Shown one piece after another: positions 33,946 to 41,192 of a stretch of 64,000 nt of DNA (its first letter is position 1; each line of letters begins with the position of its first letter). The position numbers and the translations under genes are program-made. This DNA is from LMUY01 sp965198565 (lineage in GTDB: Bacteria > Pseudomonadota > Alphaproteobacteria > Acetobacterales > Acetobacteraceae). The notes beneath the pieces were generated by a model, which worked only from the letters and a program-made list of their open reading frames with translations, had not been told where the DNA came from and did not search any database. The stretch lies in the NCBI GenBank assembly GCA_965198565.1, contig OZ240665.1, positions 4,588,001 to 4,652,000 of the forward strand, written 5' to 3'.

Positions 33946-35299
33946 GTGGACGGCCCCGCGGCATCTTGTGCCAAGGTTTGGTTGTCAACATCCGAACCTG
34001 AAGGACCGTCCGCATGAACCTTAAGCGCATTGGCCTCGACACGTCCAAGGCCGTGTTCACCTTGCATGGCGTCGATCGGGACGAGAAGGCCGCCCTGCGC
34101 CGCAACATGAGACGGGCGGAGATGGAGGCGTTCTTTGCCAAGCTGCCGCCGACGCATGTGGCGCTGGAGGCGTGCGGCGGCTCGCACCATTGGGGCCACA
34201 AGCTGACCGCCCTGGGCCACACGGTGCAGCTCATCCCGCCGCAGTACGTCAAGCCGTTCGTCCGGCGCGGCAAGAACGACCGCAACGACGCCGACGCGAT
34301 CAGCGAGGCAGCGGCGCGGCCGGACATGCCAAGCGTGCCGGTGAGGTCGGCCGAGCAGCAGGCTGAGGCGATCGTGCTTTCGGCGCGCGAGTTGCTGGTT
34401 CAGCAGCGGACGCAGTTGATCAACGCTGTGCGCGGCCATGCCGCCGAGTTTGGCATCGTGGCAGCCAAGGGCACAAGCCGGCTGCCGGCGCTGCTTGAGG
34501 CCGTGGCGGCCGAGGAGGCTGTGCCGAAGGCGGCAAGCAGATGCTGGCGTTCCTGGGCGCCCAGGTGGCCCAGCTTGATGGGCAGATTGCGGAGCTGGAG
34601 CGCCGCATGAAGCAGCAGCAGAAGACCAACCCGGTCAGCCAGCTACTGGCCGAGGTGCCCGGCATCGGCCCGATCGGGGCGCTGAGCCTGGCGCTCACCA
34701 TTGATCCCGGCCGGTTCCAGTCCGGGCGGCACTTCGCGGCCTGGCTCGGCCTCGTGCCGAAGGAGCACTCGACGGGCGGGCGCCAGCGCCTGGGCGGCAT
34801 CAGCCGGGCCGGCAACGAGCGGCTGCGGCAACTGCTGGTCGTTGGCGCCATGGCGGTGGTCCGCTACGCCAAGCCGGGGAGCAAGAGCGCTTCGGCCTGG
34901 TTGCTGGCATTGCTGGAGCGCAAGCCGCCCAAGCTCGCGGCGGTGGCTCTGGCCAACAAGATGGCCCGCATCGTGTGGGCCATGATGGCGACCGGGAAAG
35001 CGTATCGGGGCAGCAAGAAGGTCGCCACACCGGCGGCCGAGGCTGCCGCGGCCGCCTGACCCGCTCGCAGGTGCCTGGGTGCAAGAAGAGCTGCAGGAGA
35101 TGATGATCGGTCGATCCGACGAACGAGTGAACCCGTGGCTTGCAGCGGCCGGTCGAGGCCGCATGAGTGTTGTGGTCTCGTTCGCGGAACCCATCTGGGC
35201 CAGCGGTCAGCGTGCCGCGTCAAAGGCCGGACACATGACCGCCGTCGCACCGCTTGTCAGATCATGCAGCTTACCCCTTGCACCCAAGGGGCCGTCCAC
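33946..35299 (+). mobile_element. IS110-type insertion sequence
   Basis: A 12-bp perfect inverted repeat, GTGGACGGCCCC at 33946-33957 and GGGGCCGTCCAC at 35288-35299, encloses a DEDD-type (IS110) transposase and about 230 nt of noncoding 3' sequence. Terminal repeats in an IS110 relative point to the IS1111 subgroup. Confidence 0.75.
34014..35059 (+). pseudogene. IS110-family transposase, frameshifted
   Basis: The N-terminal half (34014 to about 34,530) has the RuvC-like DEDD domain: RIGLDTSKAVFTLHG (first Asp), HVALEACGGSHHWG (Glu), and RRGKNDRNDADAISEAA (two Asp). The C-terminal half, in another frame from about 34,540, has the Transposase_20 domain: LAEVPGIGPIGALSLAL, GRHFAAWLGLVPKEHSTGG and RLGGISRAGNERLRQLLV with the conserved Ser. 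One base appears lost near 34,525-34,540 (frame 0 to -1). IS110 elements do not normally use frameshifting, so this is taken as inactivating. Confidence 0.88.
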
Positions 35300-35316
35300 A
35301 CATGCAAGCCGCTACA

Positions 35317-35481
35317 ACTAGCGGTCGATTACACGGCCGAGGGCTGGGTGGAGGCGGTGCGGGCCTATACCAAAGGGGCGAATGTAGACTTGATCTTTGA
35401 CCCGGTCGGGGGCGAGGTGGGCGAGAGGAGCCTTGGCTGCCTGGCTTGGCACGGACGCTACCTGGTGGTGGAGTTGTGCTC
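35317..35481 (+). pseudogene. Quinone oxidoreductase (MDR zinc-type alcohol dehydrogenase family) internal fragment
   Basis: About 55 residues read as AVDYTAEGWVEAVRAYTKGA then NVDLIFDPVGGEVGERSLGC and LAWHGRYLVV, the nucleotide-binding domain core of NADPH:quinone reductase-like MDR proteins. The N-terminal domain and the remainder are missing. The left break coincides with the right end of the IS110-type element. Nothing else is recognised up to the transporter gene. Confidence 0.75.
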
Positions 35482-35601
35482 GACCTTACGCCGCAGGGGT
35501 TGGGGCTTCGGTCTTTGTGAATTAGACGAGACCTGTCCATTATCGCTCTTGCAAGTCGCCAAAGAACGACGCGGCTCACCCATGCTGCCTAGGGAGGAAC
35601 A

Positions 35602-36927
35602 ATGCTAGCGCTCATCGGCGCGGTCACCGTGCTCGTCCTGCTTGCCGTTATCATGCTCAACATGCTGTCTCCCTTGGTGGCGCTGATCGTCGTCCCGGTG
35701 GTCGCGTCGTTGATTGCCGGGTTCGGCCTCGCCACCAGCAAGTTCATCATCGCGGGGATCACGTCGATCGCGCCGGTCGCCGGCATGTTCGTGTTCGCGA
35801 TCCTGTATTTCGGCATCATCACCGACGCCGGAATGCTCGACCCAATCATCAGCCGCATCCTGCGCACCGTGGGAATGCGGCCGACCCGCATCGTGATGGG
35901 CACTGGGCTGCTCGCGCTGCTGATCCATCTCGATGGGTCGGGCGCGGTGTGCTTCCTGATCACCATTCCTGCCATGTTACCGCTGTACGACAAGCTGGGC
36001 ATGGATCGCCGCGTGCTGGCCTGCGCTGCCTCGCTCGCCGCCGGAGTGAACTTCCTGCCTTGGACCGGCCCCACCCTTCGCGCCGCCGCAGCGCTGAAGC
36101 TTCCGGTGGCGCAGATTTTCGACCCGATGATCGGGGTGCAGGTGGTCGGCCTGGTGTTCGTGTTCAGCGCGTGCTGGCTGCTCGGCAAGCGGGAGGAGCG
36201 ACGGCTCGGGCTGTCGTCGTCCGCCGCCGGCGCCCTGGCCGTGGGCGCGCAGGTTGTGCAACCTCCAGCCGCTCCCGAGCTGAACCCGGCACAGGCCGGG
36301 TTGCGCCGCCCCAAGCTGTTCTGGGTCAACCTGCTGCTCACCATCCTGATCATGACGGTGATGATCGGCGGCTGGGTCGACCCGATGGTGGTGTTCATGC
36401 TGGGCGTCGTCGCGGCACTGATGATCAACTACCCGAACGTGGCCGAGCAGCGCGCCCGCATCGACGCGCACGCCAAGGCAGCGCTGCTTATGGCCAGCAT
36501 CCTGTTCGCCGCCGGGGCCTTCACCGGGATCATGACGGGCACGGGCATGCTGAAGGCCATGGCCGAAGCCGCCGTCGCCCACGTTCCCGCCTCGGCCGGC
36601 CAGCACATTCCGTTCGTCCTCGGCCTGATCTCCATGCCCTTGTCGCTGCTGTTCGACCCAGATTCGTACTACTTCGGCGTCATGCCCGTGGTGGCGCAAG
36701 TCACCGGGACGCTGGGCGGGCACCCAATCCAGGTGGCGCAAGCCTCGCTGCTGGGCCAGATGACGGTGGGCTTCCCCGTCAGCCCGCTCACCCCCGCGAC
36801 CTTCCTGGTGGTGGGCCTGGCCGGCATCGAGCTCAGCGCGCACCAACGCTTCGCCATACCCTGGCTGCTGCTCGCCTCTGTGATCATGACCTTTGCCGCT
36901 GTGCTGTTCGGAGTGTTCCCGCTATGA
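35602..36927 (+). CDS. CitMHS-family citrate/divalent-metal:H+ symporter
   Basis: 441 residues, about eleven membrane helices. CitM-type features are the N-terminal LSPLVALIVVPVVASLIAGF, a central GVNFLPWTGPTLRAAAAL re-entrant motif, and a C-terminal MPLSLLFDPDSYYFGVMPV motif followed by FPVSPLTPATFLVVGL. AGGGAGG lies before the ATG. The gene overlaps atuA by ATGA, so the carboxylate imported is probably processed by AtuA-type proteins; its identity (citrate, a citrate analogue or another polycarboxylate) is unknown. No damage seen despite adjacent insertion elements. Confidence 0.9.
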   Translation: MLALIGAVTVLVLLAVIMLNMLSPLVALIVVPVVASLIAGFGLATSKFIIAGITSIAPVAGMFVFAILYFGIITDAGMLDPIISRILRTVGMRPTRIVMGTGLLALLIHLDGSGAVCFLITIPAMLPLYDKLGMDRRVLACAASLAAGVNFLPWTGPTLRAAAALKLPVAQIFDPMIGVQVVGLVFVFSACWLLGKREERRLGLSSSAAGALAVGAQVVQPPAAPELNPAQAGLRRPKLFWVNLLLTILIMTVMIGGWVDPMVVFMLGVVAALMINYPNVAEQRARIDAHAKAALLMASILFAAGAFTGIMTGTGMLKAMAEAAVAHVPASAGQHIPFVLGLISMPLSLLFDPDSYYFGVMPVVAQVTGTLGGHPIQVAQASLLGQMTVGFPVSPLTPATFLVVGLAGIELSAHQRFAIPWLLLASVIMTFAAVLFGVFPL

Positions 36928-38267
36928 AGACCCTGCGCATCGGCTCCGGTGCCGGCTATTCCGGAGACCGCATCGAGCCTGCAGTCGAGTTGGCAGAGCA
37001 TGGCGCGTTGGACTACCTCGTGTTCGAGTGCCTGGCCGAGCGGACCATCGCGCTCGCCCAGCAGGAACGTCAGCGGGACCCAGCGTCCGGCTTTGACCCG
37101 CTGCTGCGGCAGCGCATGCGCGCGGTGCTACCAGCCTGTCGCGCCCAAGGCGTTCGCATAATCACCAACATGGGCGCTGCCAACCCGCTGGCGGCCGCCC
37201 GCGCCACGGCGGCTCTCGCTACGGAACTCGGCCTGGCCGGGTTGCGCATCGCCGCCGTCACCGGGGACGACGTGACGGACGCGATCCGCGGCGCCGACCT
37301 GCCGCTGATGGAACGCACGGGGCGGACCGGGGACCTGGGCGTCGGCATCATCTCCGCCAACGCCTATCTCGGCGCGGGGCCGATCGTGCAAGCGCTGGCT
37401 GGCGGCGCCGACGTGGTGATCACTGGGCGAGTCGGTGACCCGGCGATGTTCCTGGCCCCGCTGGTGCACGAATTCGGCTGGGCAATGGACGATTGGGACC
37501 GGCTGGGCAGCGGCACGTTGGTCGGGCACTTGCTGGAATGCGCCGGGCAGATCACCGGCGGCTACTTCGCCGACCCCGGCCTGAAGGATGTCCCAGGCCT
37601 CGCCCGGCTTGGGTTCCCACTGGCTGAGGTCCAAGCCGACGGCACTACCACCATCAGCAAGGTGGCCGGCTCCGGCGGGGCGGTGACGCTCGCGACCTGC
37701 AAGGAGCAACTGCTGTATGAGGTGCACGACCCCGCGCGCTACATCCAGCCCGACGTGATCGCCGACTTCACTGGCGTGCGGTTCACCCAAGCCGGACCAG
37801 ACCGGGTTGCGGCGTCGGGGGCCACCGGGCACGCCGCAACCGGGCTATTGAAAGTGTCGATCGGCTATCGCGACAGCTTCATCGGCGAGGGCCAAATGTC
37901 CTATGCCGGCGCGGGAGCGCTGGCTCGGGCCGAACTCGCCCTCCGGATCGTGGAGGAGCGGCTGAAGCTGACCGGCGTGCAGGGCGAGGAGTTGCGCTTC
38001 GACCTGATCGGGGTGGACGCCGCCTATCGCGGCCGTGCCGGCAAGCCGGAAACCGAACCGCGCGAAGTCCGTCTCCGGGTTGCCGGCCGCACGGCCACGA
38101 TGGCGGAGGCCGTGCGCATCGGCAACGAGGTCGAGACGCTCTACACCAACGGCCCGGCGGGCGGGGGTGGAGCCTGGAAAGCGGCCCGCGAGATCATCGC
38201 GGTCGCCTCCACGCTGGTGCCAGCCGCCTTCGCCCAGCCCATGGTGCATTGGGAGACGGCCGCATGA
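36924..38267 (+). CDS. AtuA-family protein (DUF1446), main domain
   Basis: 447 residues starting MKTLRIGSGAGYSGDRIEPA. The conserved DUF1446 blocks are present: LDYLVFECLAERTIALAQ, RIITNMGAANPLAAA, GLRIAAVTGDDV, ADVVITGRVGDPAMFLAPL and HLLECAGQITGGYFADPG. AtuA of Pseudomonas is needed for acyclic terpene utilisation, but the enzymatic step is not established and most AtuA-like proteins sit in other carboxylate or acyl-CoA loci. Translationally coupled on both sides (ATGA with the transporter and with the small AtuA C-terminal-domain gene), giving a three-gene operon. Confidence 0.88.
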   Translation: MKTLRIGSGAGYSGDRIEPAVELAEHGALDYLVFECLAERTIALAQQERQRDPASGFDPLLRQRMRAVLPACRAQGVRIITNMGAANPLAAARATAALATELGLAGLRIAAVTGDDVTDAIRGADLPLMERTGRTGDLGVGIISANAYLGAGPIVQALAGGADVVITGRVGDPAMFLAPLVHEFGWAMDDWDRLGSGTLVGHLLECAGQITGGYFADPGLKDVPGLARLGFPLAEVQADGTTTISKVAGSGGAVTLATCKEQLLYEVHDPARYIQPDVIADFTGVRFTQAGPDRVAASGATGHAATGLLKVSIGYRDSFIGEGQMSYAGAGALARAELALRIVEERLKLTGVQGEELRFDLIGVDAAYRGRAGKPETEPREVRLRVAGRTATMAEAVRIGNEVETLYTNGPAGGGGAWKAAREIIAVASTLVPAAFAQPMVHWETAA

Positions 38268-38602
38268 AGCTGCGCGACATCGCCCACGCCCGCACCGGTG
38301 ACAAGGGCGACACTTCCAACATCTCGGTCATCTGCTACGAACCCGGCGATTTTGCCTTCCTCGCCGAACACCTGACCGTCGAGCGCGTGCGTGCCCAACT
38401 CGGCGGCATGGTGCGCGGCGCCGTGACCCGATACGAGCTGCCGGGGCTAGGTGCGCTCAACTTCGTGCTGGAGGCCGCGCTGGCTGGGGGCGTCACCCGC
38501 TCCCTGGCGCTCGACACCCATGGCAAGTCACTCTCGTCCTCCCTGCTGGAACTCGAGCTGCCCGACCTGCAACAGCCTGCCCCATCGCGAGCCTGTCCAT
38601 GA
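38264..38602 (+). CDS. AtuA C-terminal (ferredoxin-fold) domain protein
   Basis: 112 residues. The start KLRDIAHARTGDKGDTSNIS is the signature of the AtuA-like ferredoxin-fold domain, usually fused to the C-terminus of AtuA; here it is a separate coupled gene. The middle YELPGLGALNFVLEAALAGG block is also conserved. Stop at 38602 lies 5 nt before the IS630 target TA, so that element may have removed transcription readthrough or downstream genes of the operon. Confidence 0.85.
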   Translation: MKLRDIAHARTGDKGDTSNISVICYEPGDFAFLAEHLTVERVRAQLGGMVRGAVTRYELPGLGALNFVLEAALAGGVTRSLALDTHGKSLSSSLLELELPDLQQPAPSRACP

Positions 38603-38607
38603 GATTA

Positions 38608-39774
38608 TACCAGCGGTCGAAAGTCCTGACTCGTAGGGGGATTCCCACGTGCGCGTGGATGTGAGTCGATGTGATCTGCATTGATTCGCGGAGTGTGGTG
38701 TGGTTGCTATTGCGGTTACCCGGACAGACCTCAGCCTGTCAGACTTGCGCGCGGCGGCCAAGCGCGCGGTGGACACCAAGCAGGCGCGACGTATTCTTGC
38801 CATCGCGATGGTGTTGGATGGCTACAACCGCGAGGACGCGGCGCGGGCCTGCGGCATGGATCGCCAGACGCTGCGTGACTGGGTGCATCGCTACAACGAG
38901 GCGGGGCTCGCTGGGCTTGGCGATCGTCCACGCAGCGGCCGGCCCGCCAGCCTGACCGCGGCTGAACGTGCCGAAGTGGCGGGCTGGGTGGAGCAGGGCG
39001 CGGACCTGGCAACGGATGGCGTTGTGCGCTTCCGGCGGGTCGATCTGCGCGACCGGATTGCCGCGAACTTTGCCGTCTATTTGCACGAACGCAGCGTGGG
39101 TAAGCTGCTTGGCGAACTCGGCTACCGTCGCCTGTCGGTGCGGCCTTTGCACCCGCAAACCGATTTGGCGGCACAGGAGGCTTTTAAAAAAACTTTGCCG
39201 CGCTCTCGGCAGCGGCGTTAGGCAAACGCGCCGTTGGCAAGCCGGTCGAAGTCTGGTTCGGCGACGAGGCAAGGGTTGGCCAACAGGGAACGCTAACCCG
39301 CATCTGGGCCAAGCGGGGCAGCCGCCCGCGCGCGTTGCGCGACCGTCGCTTTAATTGGGCCTATGTGTTTGGCGCCATTTGCCCGGCGCGCGGCACCGGC
39401 GCTGCCTTGGTCATGCCAACCGTCAACGTTGACGTTATGAACAAGTATCTCGCCGAAGTCAGTGTGTGCGTGAGCGCTGGCGCCATCGCCTTGCTGGTGA
39501 TCGACGGTGCCGGCTGGCACCGCTCGCCAAAGTTGATCGTGCCAGCCAATATCGCACTGCTGATCCTGCCGCCCTACGCGCCCGAGCTGAACCCGGTCGA
39601 ACTCATCTGGGAGTATCTCCGCGCCAACGCATTCGCCCATCAGGTATGGGACACCTACAGCGCCGTTCTGGACGCCTGCTGCAACGCCTGGAACAAGCTC
39701 ATCGCCACCCCAGAGGTGATCCAATCAATCGGCAGCCGCGATTGGGCACAGGTCAAAACTCAAGGCCGCTGGTA
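38608..39774 (+). mobile_element. IS630-family insertion sequence
   Basis: Ends are TA-CCAGCGG on the left and CCGCTGG-TA on the right, with similarity continuing inward (GGTCGAAAGTCCTGAC vs GGCCTTGAGTTTTGAC). TA flanks fit IS630/Tc1 target specificity. About 1.16 kb. Confidence 0.82.
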
Positions 39775-39778
39775 TTAG
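38700..39778 (+). CDS. IS630-family transposase, two frames joined by a -1 shift at an A7 run
   Basis: The first frame (38700-39221) has a winged helix-turn-helix: ARRILAIAMVLDGYNREDAA, GMDRQTLRDWVHRYNEAG, LGELGYRRLSVRPLHP. At 39184-39194 the sequence TTTTAAAAAAAC is followed by the second frame: FAALSAAALGKRAVGKPVEV, WFGDEARVGQQG (Asp), ALLVIDGAGWH (Asp), APELNPVELIWEYL (Glu), ending at 39778. In the -1 frame the protein is continuous from EAFKK. A run of seven A is a known slippery site for transposase frameshifting, so the full product is probably made by -1 slippage rather than being a mutation. The GTG start at 38700 is tentative. Confidence 0.8.
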
Positions 39779-39807
39779 CTGGGACTTCGGAAGCCGGTGT
39801 GGAAGGC

Positions 39808-40458
39808 ATGCTGGCGAAGCGGAGACGGCAAACCGCCCGAGCGACCTGGTGCTACCTCGCCGGCGGCTGCGGCTTTCTGCTGTTCTGGTTCTACCAGGCT
39901 TTCGTGTCGCCCGTGTATGCCAGCCTGCCCTATGTGCTGGGTCTAGTCGCCCTGTGCGGGACCTTCTTTTTGTCGGCCTTTCACAACGCACTGGTAAAAG
40001 TGGCAGGTCCGCACCCGCCAGCTCGGCACAGCCCGTCAATTCCTGAACTCCGAAGAGACCTGGTGGCCGTCGTGACCATCTTGCGCCCGGATGACGCCTC
40101 GGGCCACTACTTCCGAGCGATGCTGGCTGAGCTGCGGCGCCACCTTCCCCGGAAGCCCAAGTCACGGCCGGCGATCGCGCCGCTGATCGAATGGGTTGTC
40201 GAGGAGCAGCCAGCACACGATGCTGCTGTTCGGGTAGCGGCGGCTATGACGGGCATTTACGGCCTGTTCGTGATCGAGATGCGAGACTCGTTCCTGGCCG
40301 ACGTACCCCTGGATATGCCCAAGATCAGCTGGTCGATGCAGCAGGGCGACGGCGAGGACAATGTGATTGCGGGCTCTGCGACCCCCACCTTTGAGGAGGG
40401 TCAGCTCCGCGCGGAGCTTGCGCTACGTGTGCATCTCGGCATTGCGATGGACGGCTAG
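39808..40458 (+). CDS. Hypothetical membrane-anchored protein (216 aa)
   Basis: Begins MLAKRRRQTARATWCYLAGG and has two membrane helices (about 12-30 and 36-58) with a basic N-terminus, followed by a soluble domain of about 155 residues (LRRDLVAVVTILRPDD, RHLPRKPKSRPAIAPLIEWV, VAAAMTGIYGLFVIEM). No family recognised. It starts 30 nt after the IS630 right end, which may have cut its upstream sequence. Its neighbour genes (lipoprotein, TraY/DotA) belong to a conjugation relic, so a role in that system is possible. Confidence 0.5.
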   Translation: MLAKRRRQTARATWCYLAGGCGFLLFWFYQAFVSPVYASLPYVLGLVALCGTFFLSAFHNALVKVAGPHPPARHSPSIPELRRDLVAVVTILRPDDASGHYFRAMLAELRRHLPRKPKSRPAIAPLIEWVVEEQPAHDAAVRVAAAMTGIYGLFVIEMRDSFLADVPLDMPKISWSMQQGDGEDNVIAGSATPTFEEGQLRAELALRVHLGIAMDG

Positions 40459-40500
40459 GCCCAGGCCCCGCCGTCCATTCTCGTTATGAGGGTATTCCGC

Positions 40501-40809
40501 TCAAAAGGTGCCCGGCGGTCCCGAAAACACGGACCGGCCGGCTCCGGTAGCCCAGCTTGAACCCTCGTAGTTCGGTCGATCATACTGCGAGCTGGGTTCG
40601 GAGGGCTTCTGGATTGTCCCATCACGATCTATGACCGGCGGGCGCCACGTCGCGCGCGCTTCGCCATAGGCTGCATACGGGTTGTAGGCAGGATGGACAA
40701 TCGGCGGGGGAGGCGGGACGTTGTAGTCCTTCGCCGACTTCAGGTTGCCTCCGTTGCCGCAGCTCGTGAGGATCAACAGGCTGGCGATGGTGGCTGTTGT
40801 GGGCTTCAT
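40501..40809 (-). CDS. Small lipoprotein (102 aa) near the conjugation relic
   Basis: Lipobox LLILTSCGNGG with the lipidated Cys at 17. The mature part is Pro/Tyr/Asn-rich (PPPPPIVHPAYNPYAAYGEA) and unstructured-looking. No family recognised; small lipoproteins of this kind occur in DotD/TraH-like positions of type IVB systems, but no sequence signature shows that here. Its start codon lies inside a 13-bp inverted repeat (40807-40843). The coiled-coil protein and DotA/TraY-like gene lie upstream on the same strand. Confidence 0.6.
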   Translation of the reverse strand: MKPTTATIASLLILTSCGNGGNLKSAKDYNVPPPPPIVHPAYNPYAAYGEARATWRPPVIDRDGTIQKPSEPSSQYDRPNYEGSSWATGAGRSVFSGPPGTF

Positions 40810-40843
40810 GGTGTCTCTCCGGGTTTACCTGAGAGACACCATG
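40807..40843. promoter_or_regulatory. Perfect 13-bp inverted repeat covering the lipoprotein start codon
   Basis: CATGGTGTCTCTC (40807-40819) and GAGAGACACCATG (40831-40843) pair perfectly around an 11-nt loop. The left arm contains the initiator ATG of the minus-strand lipoprotein and the right arm lies just upstream of it, so an RNA hairpin would hide the ribosome binding site and start. Alternatively it is an operator for a dimeric repressor. Confidence 0.7.
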
Positions 40844-40865
40844 CCGGCACGGGTTGCGAGTGATG

Positions 40866-41192
40866 TCAGCCTTTGTTCTTATACCTCTTTAGCTCCAAAG
40901 CTGCCCAGTCAGCCCACTCCTTGAGTTCTGCCTTCTGGGCCTTAAGCTCGGCTCCATATTGCTGCCATTCGACATTGATCGCGCGCAATTGTGCAATCAC
41001 GGCCTCCTGCTGAGCAATATACCTTTCCTGCTCCTGAAGCGCCTCGATCAACGCCAGCGTGTCTACGTTTGGTGACGTGTTCCTCGCTGGGCGAGGCGCC
41101 ATGATCGAGGCTGACAAGTGAGCTAACTCATTTGACCCCCGGCTTGCGGCAAGGCTGCCAATCGCGAAGGCTAGAAGCGGATTGTCCGACAT
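40866..41192 (-). CDS. Coiled-coil hypothetical protein (108 aa)
   Basis: Starts immediately next to the stop of the DotA/TraY-like gene. Residues about 45-100 are strongly coiled-coil (LIEALQEQERYIAQQEAVIA, LKAQKAELKEWADW). No signal peptide. No family recognised. The tight coupling to a conjugation protein suggests a part of the same machinery. Confidence 0.55.
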   Translation of the reverse strand: MSDNPLLAFAIGSLAASRGSNELAHLSASIMAPRPARNTSPNVDTLALIEALQEQERYIAQQEAVIAQLRAINVEWQQYGAELKAQKAELKEWADWAALELKRYKNKG

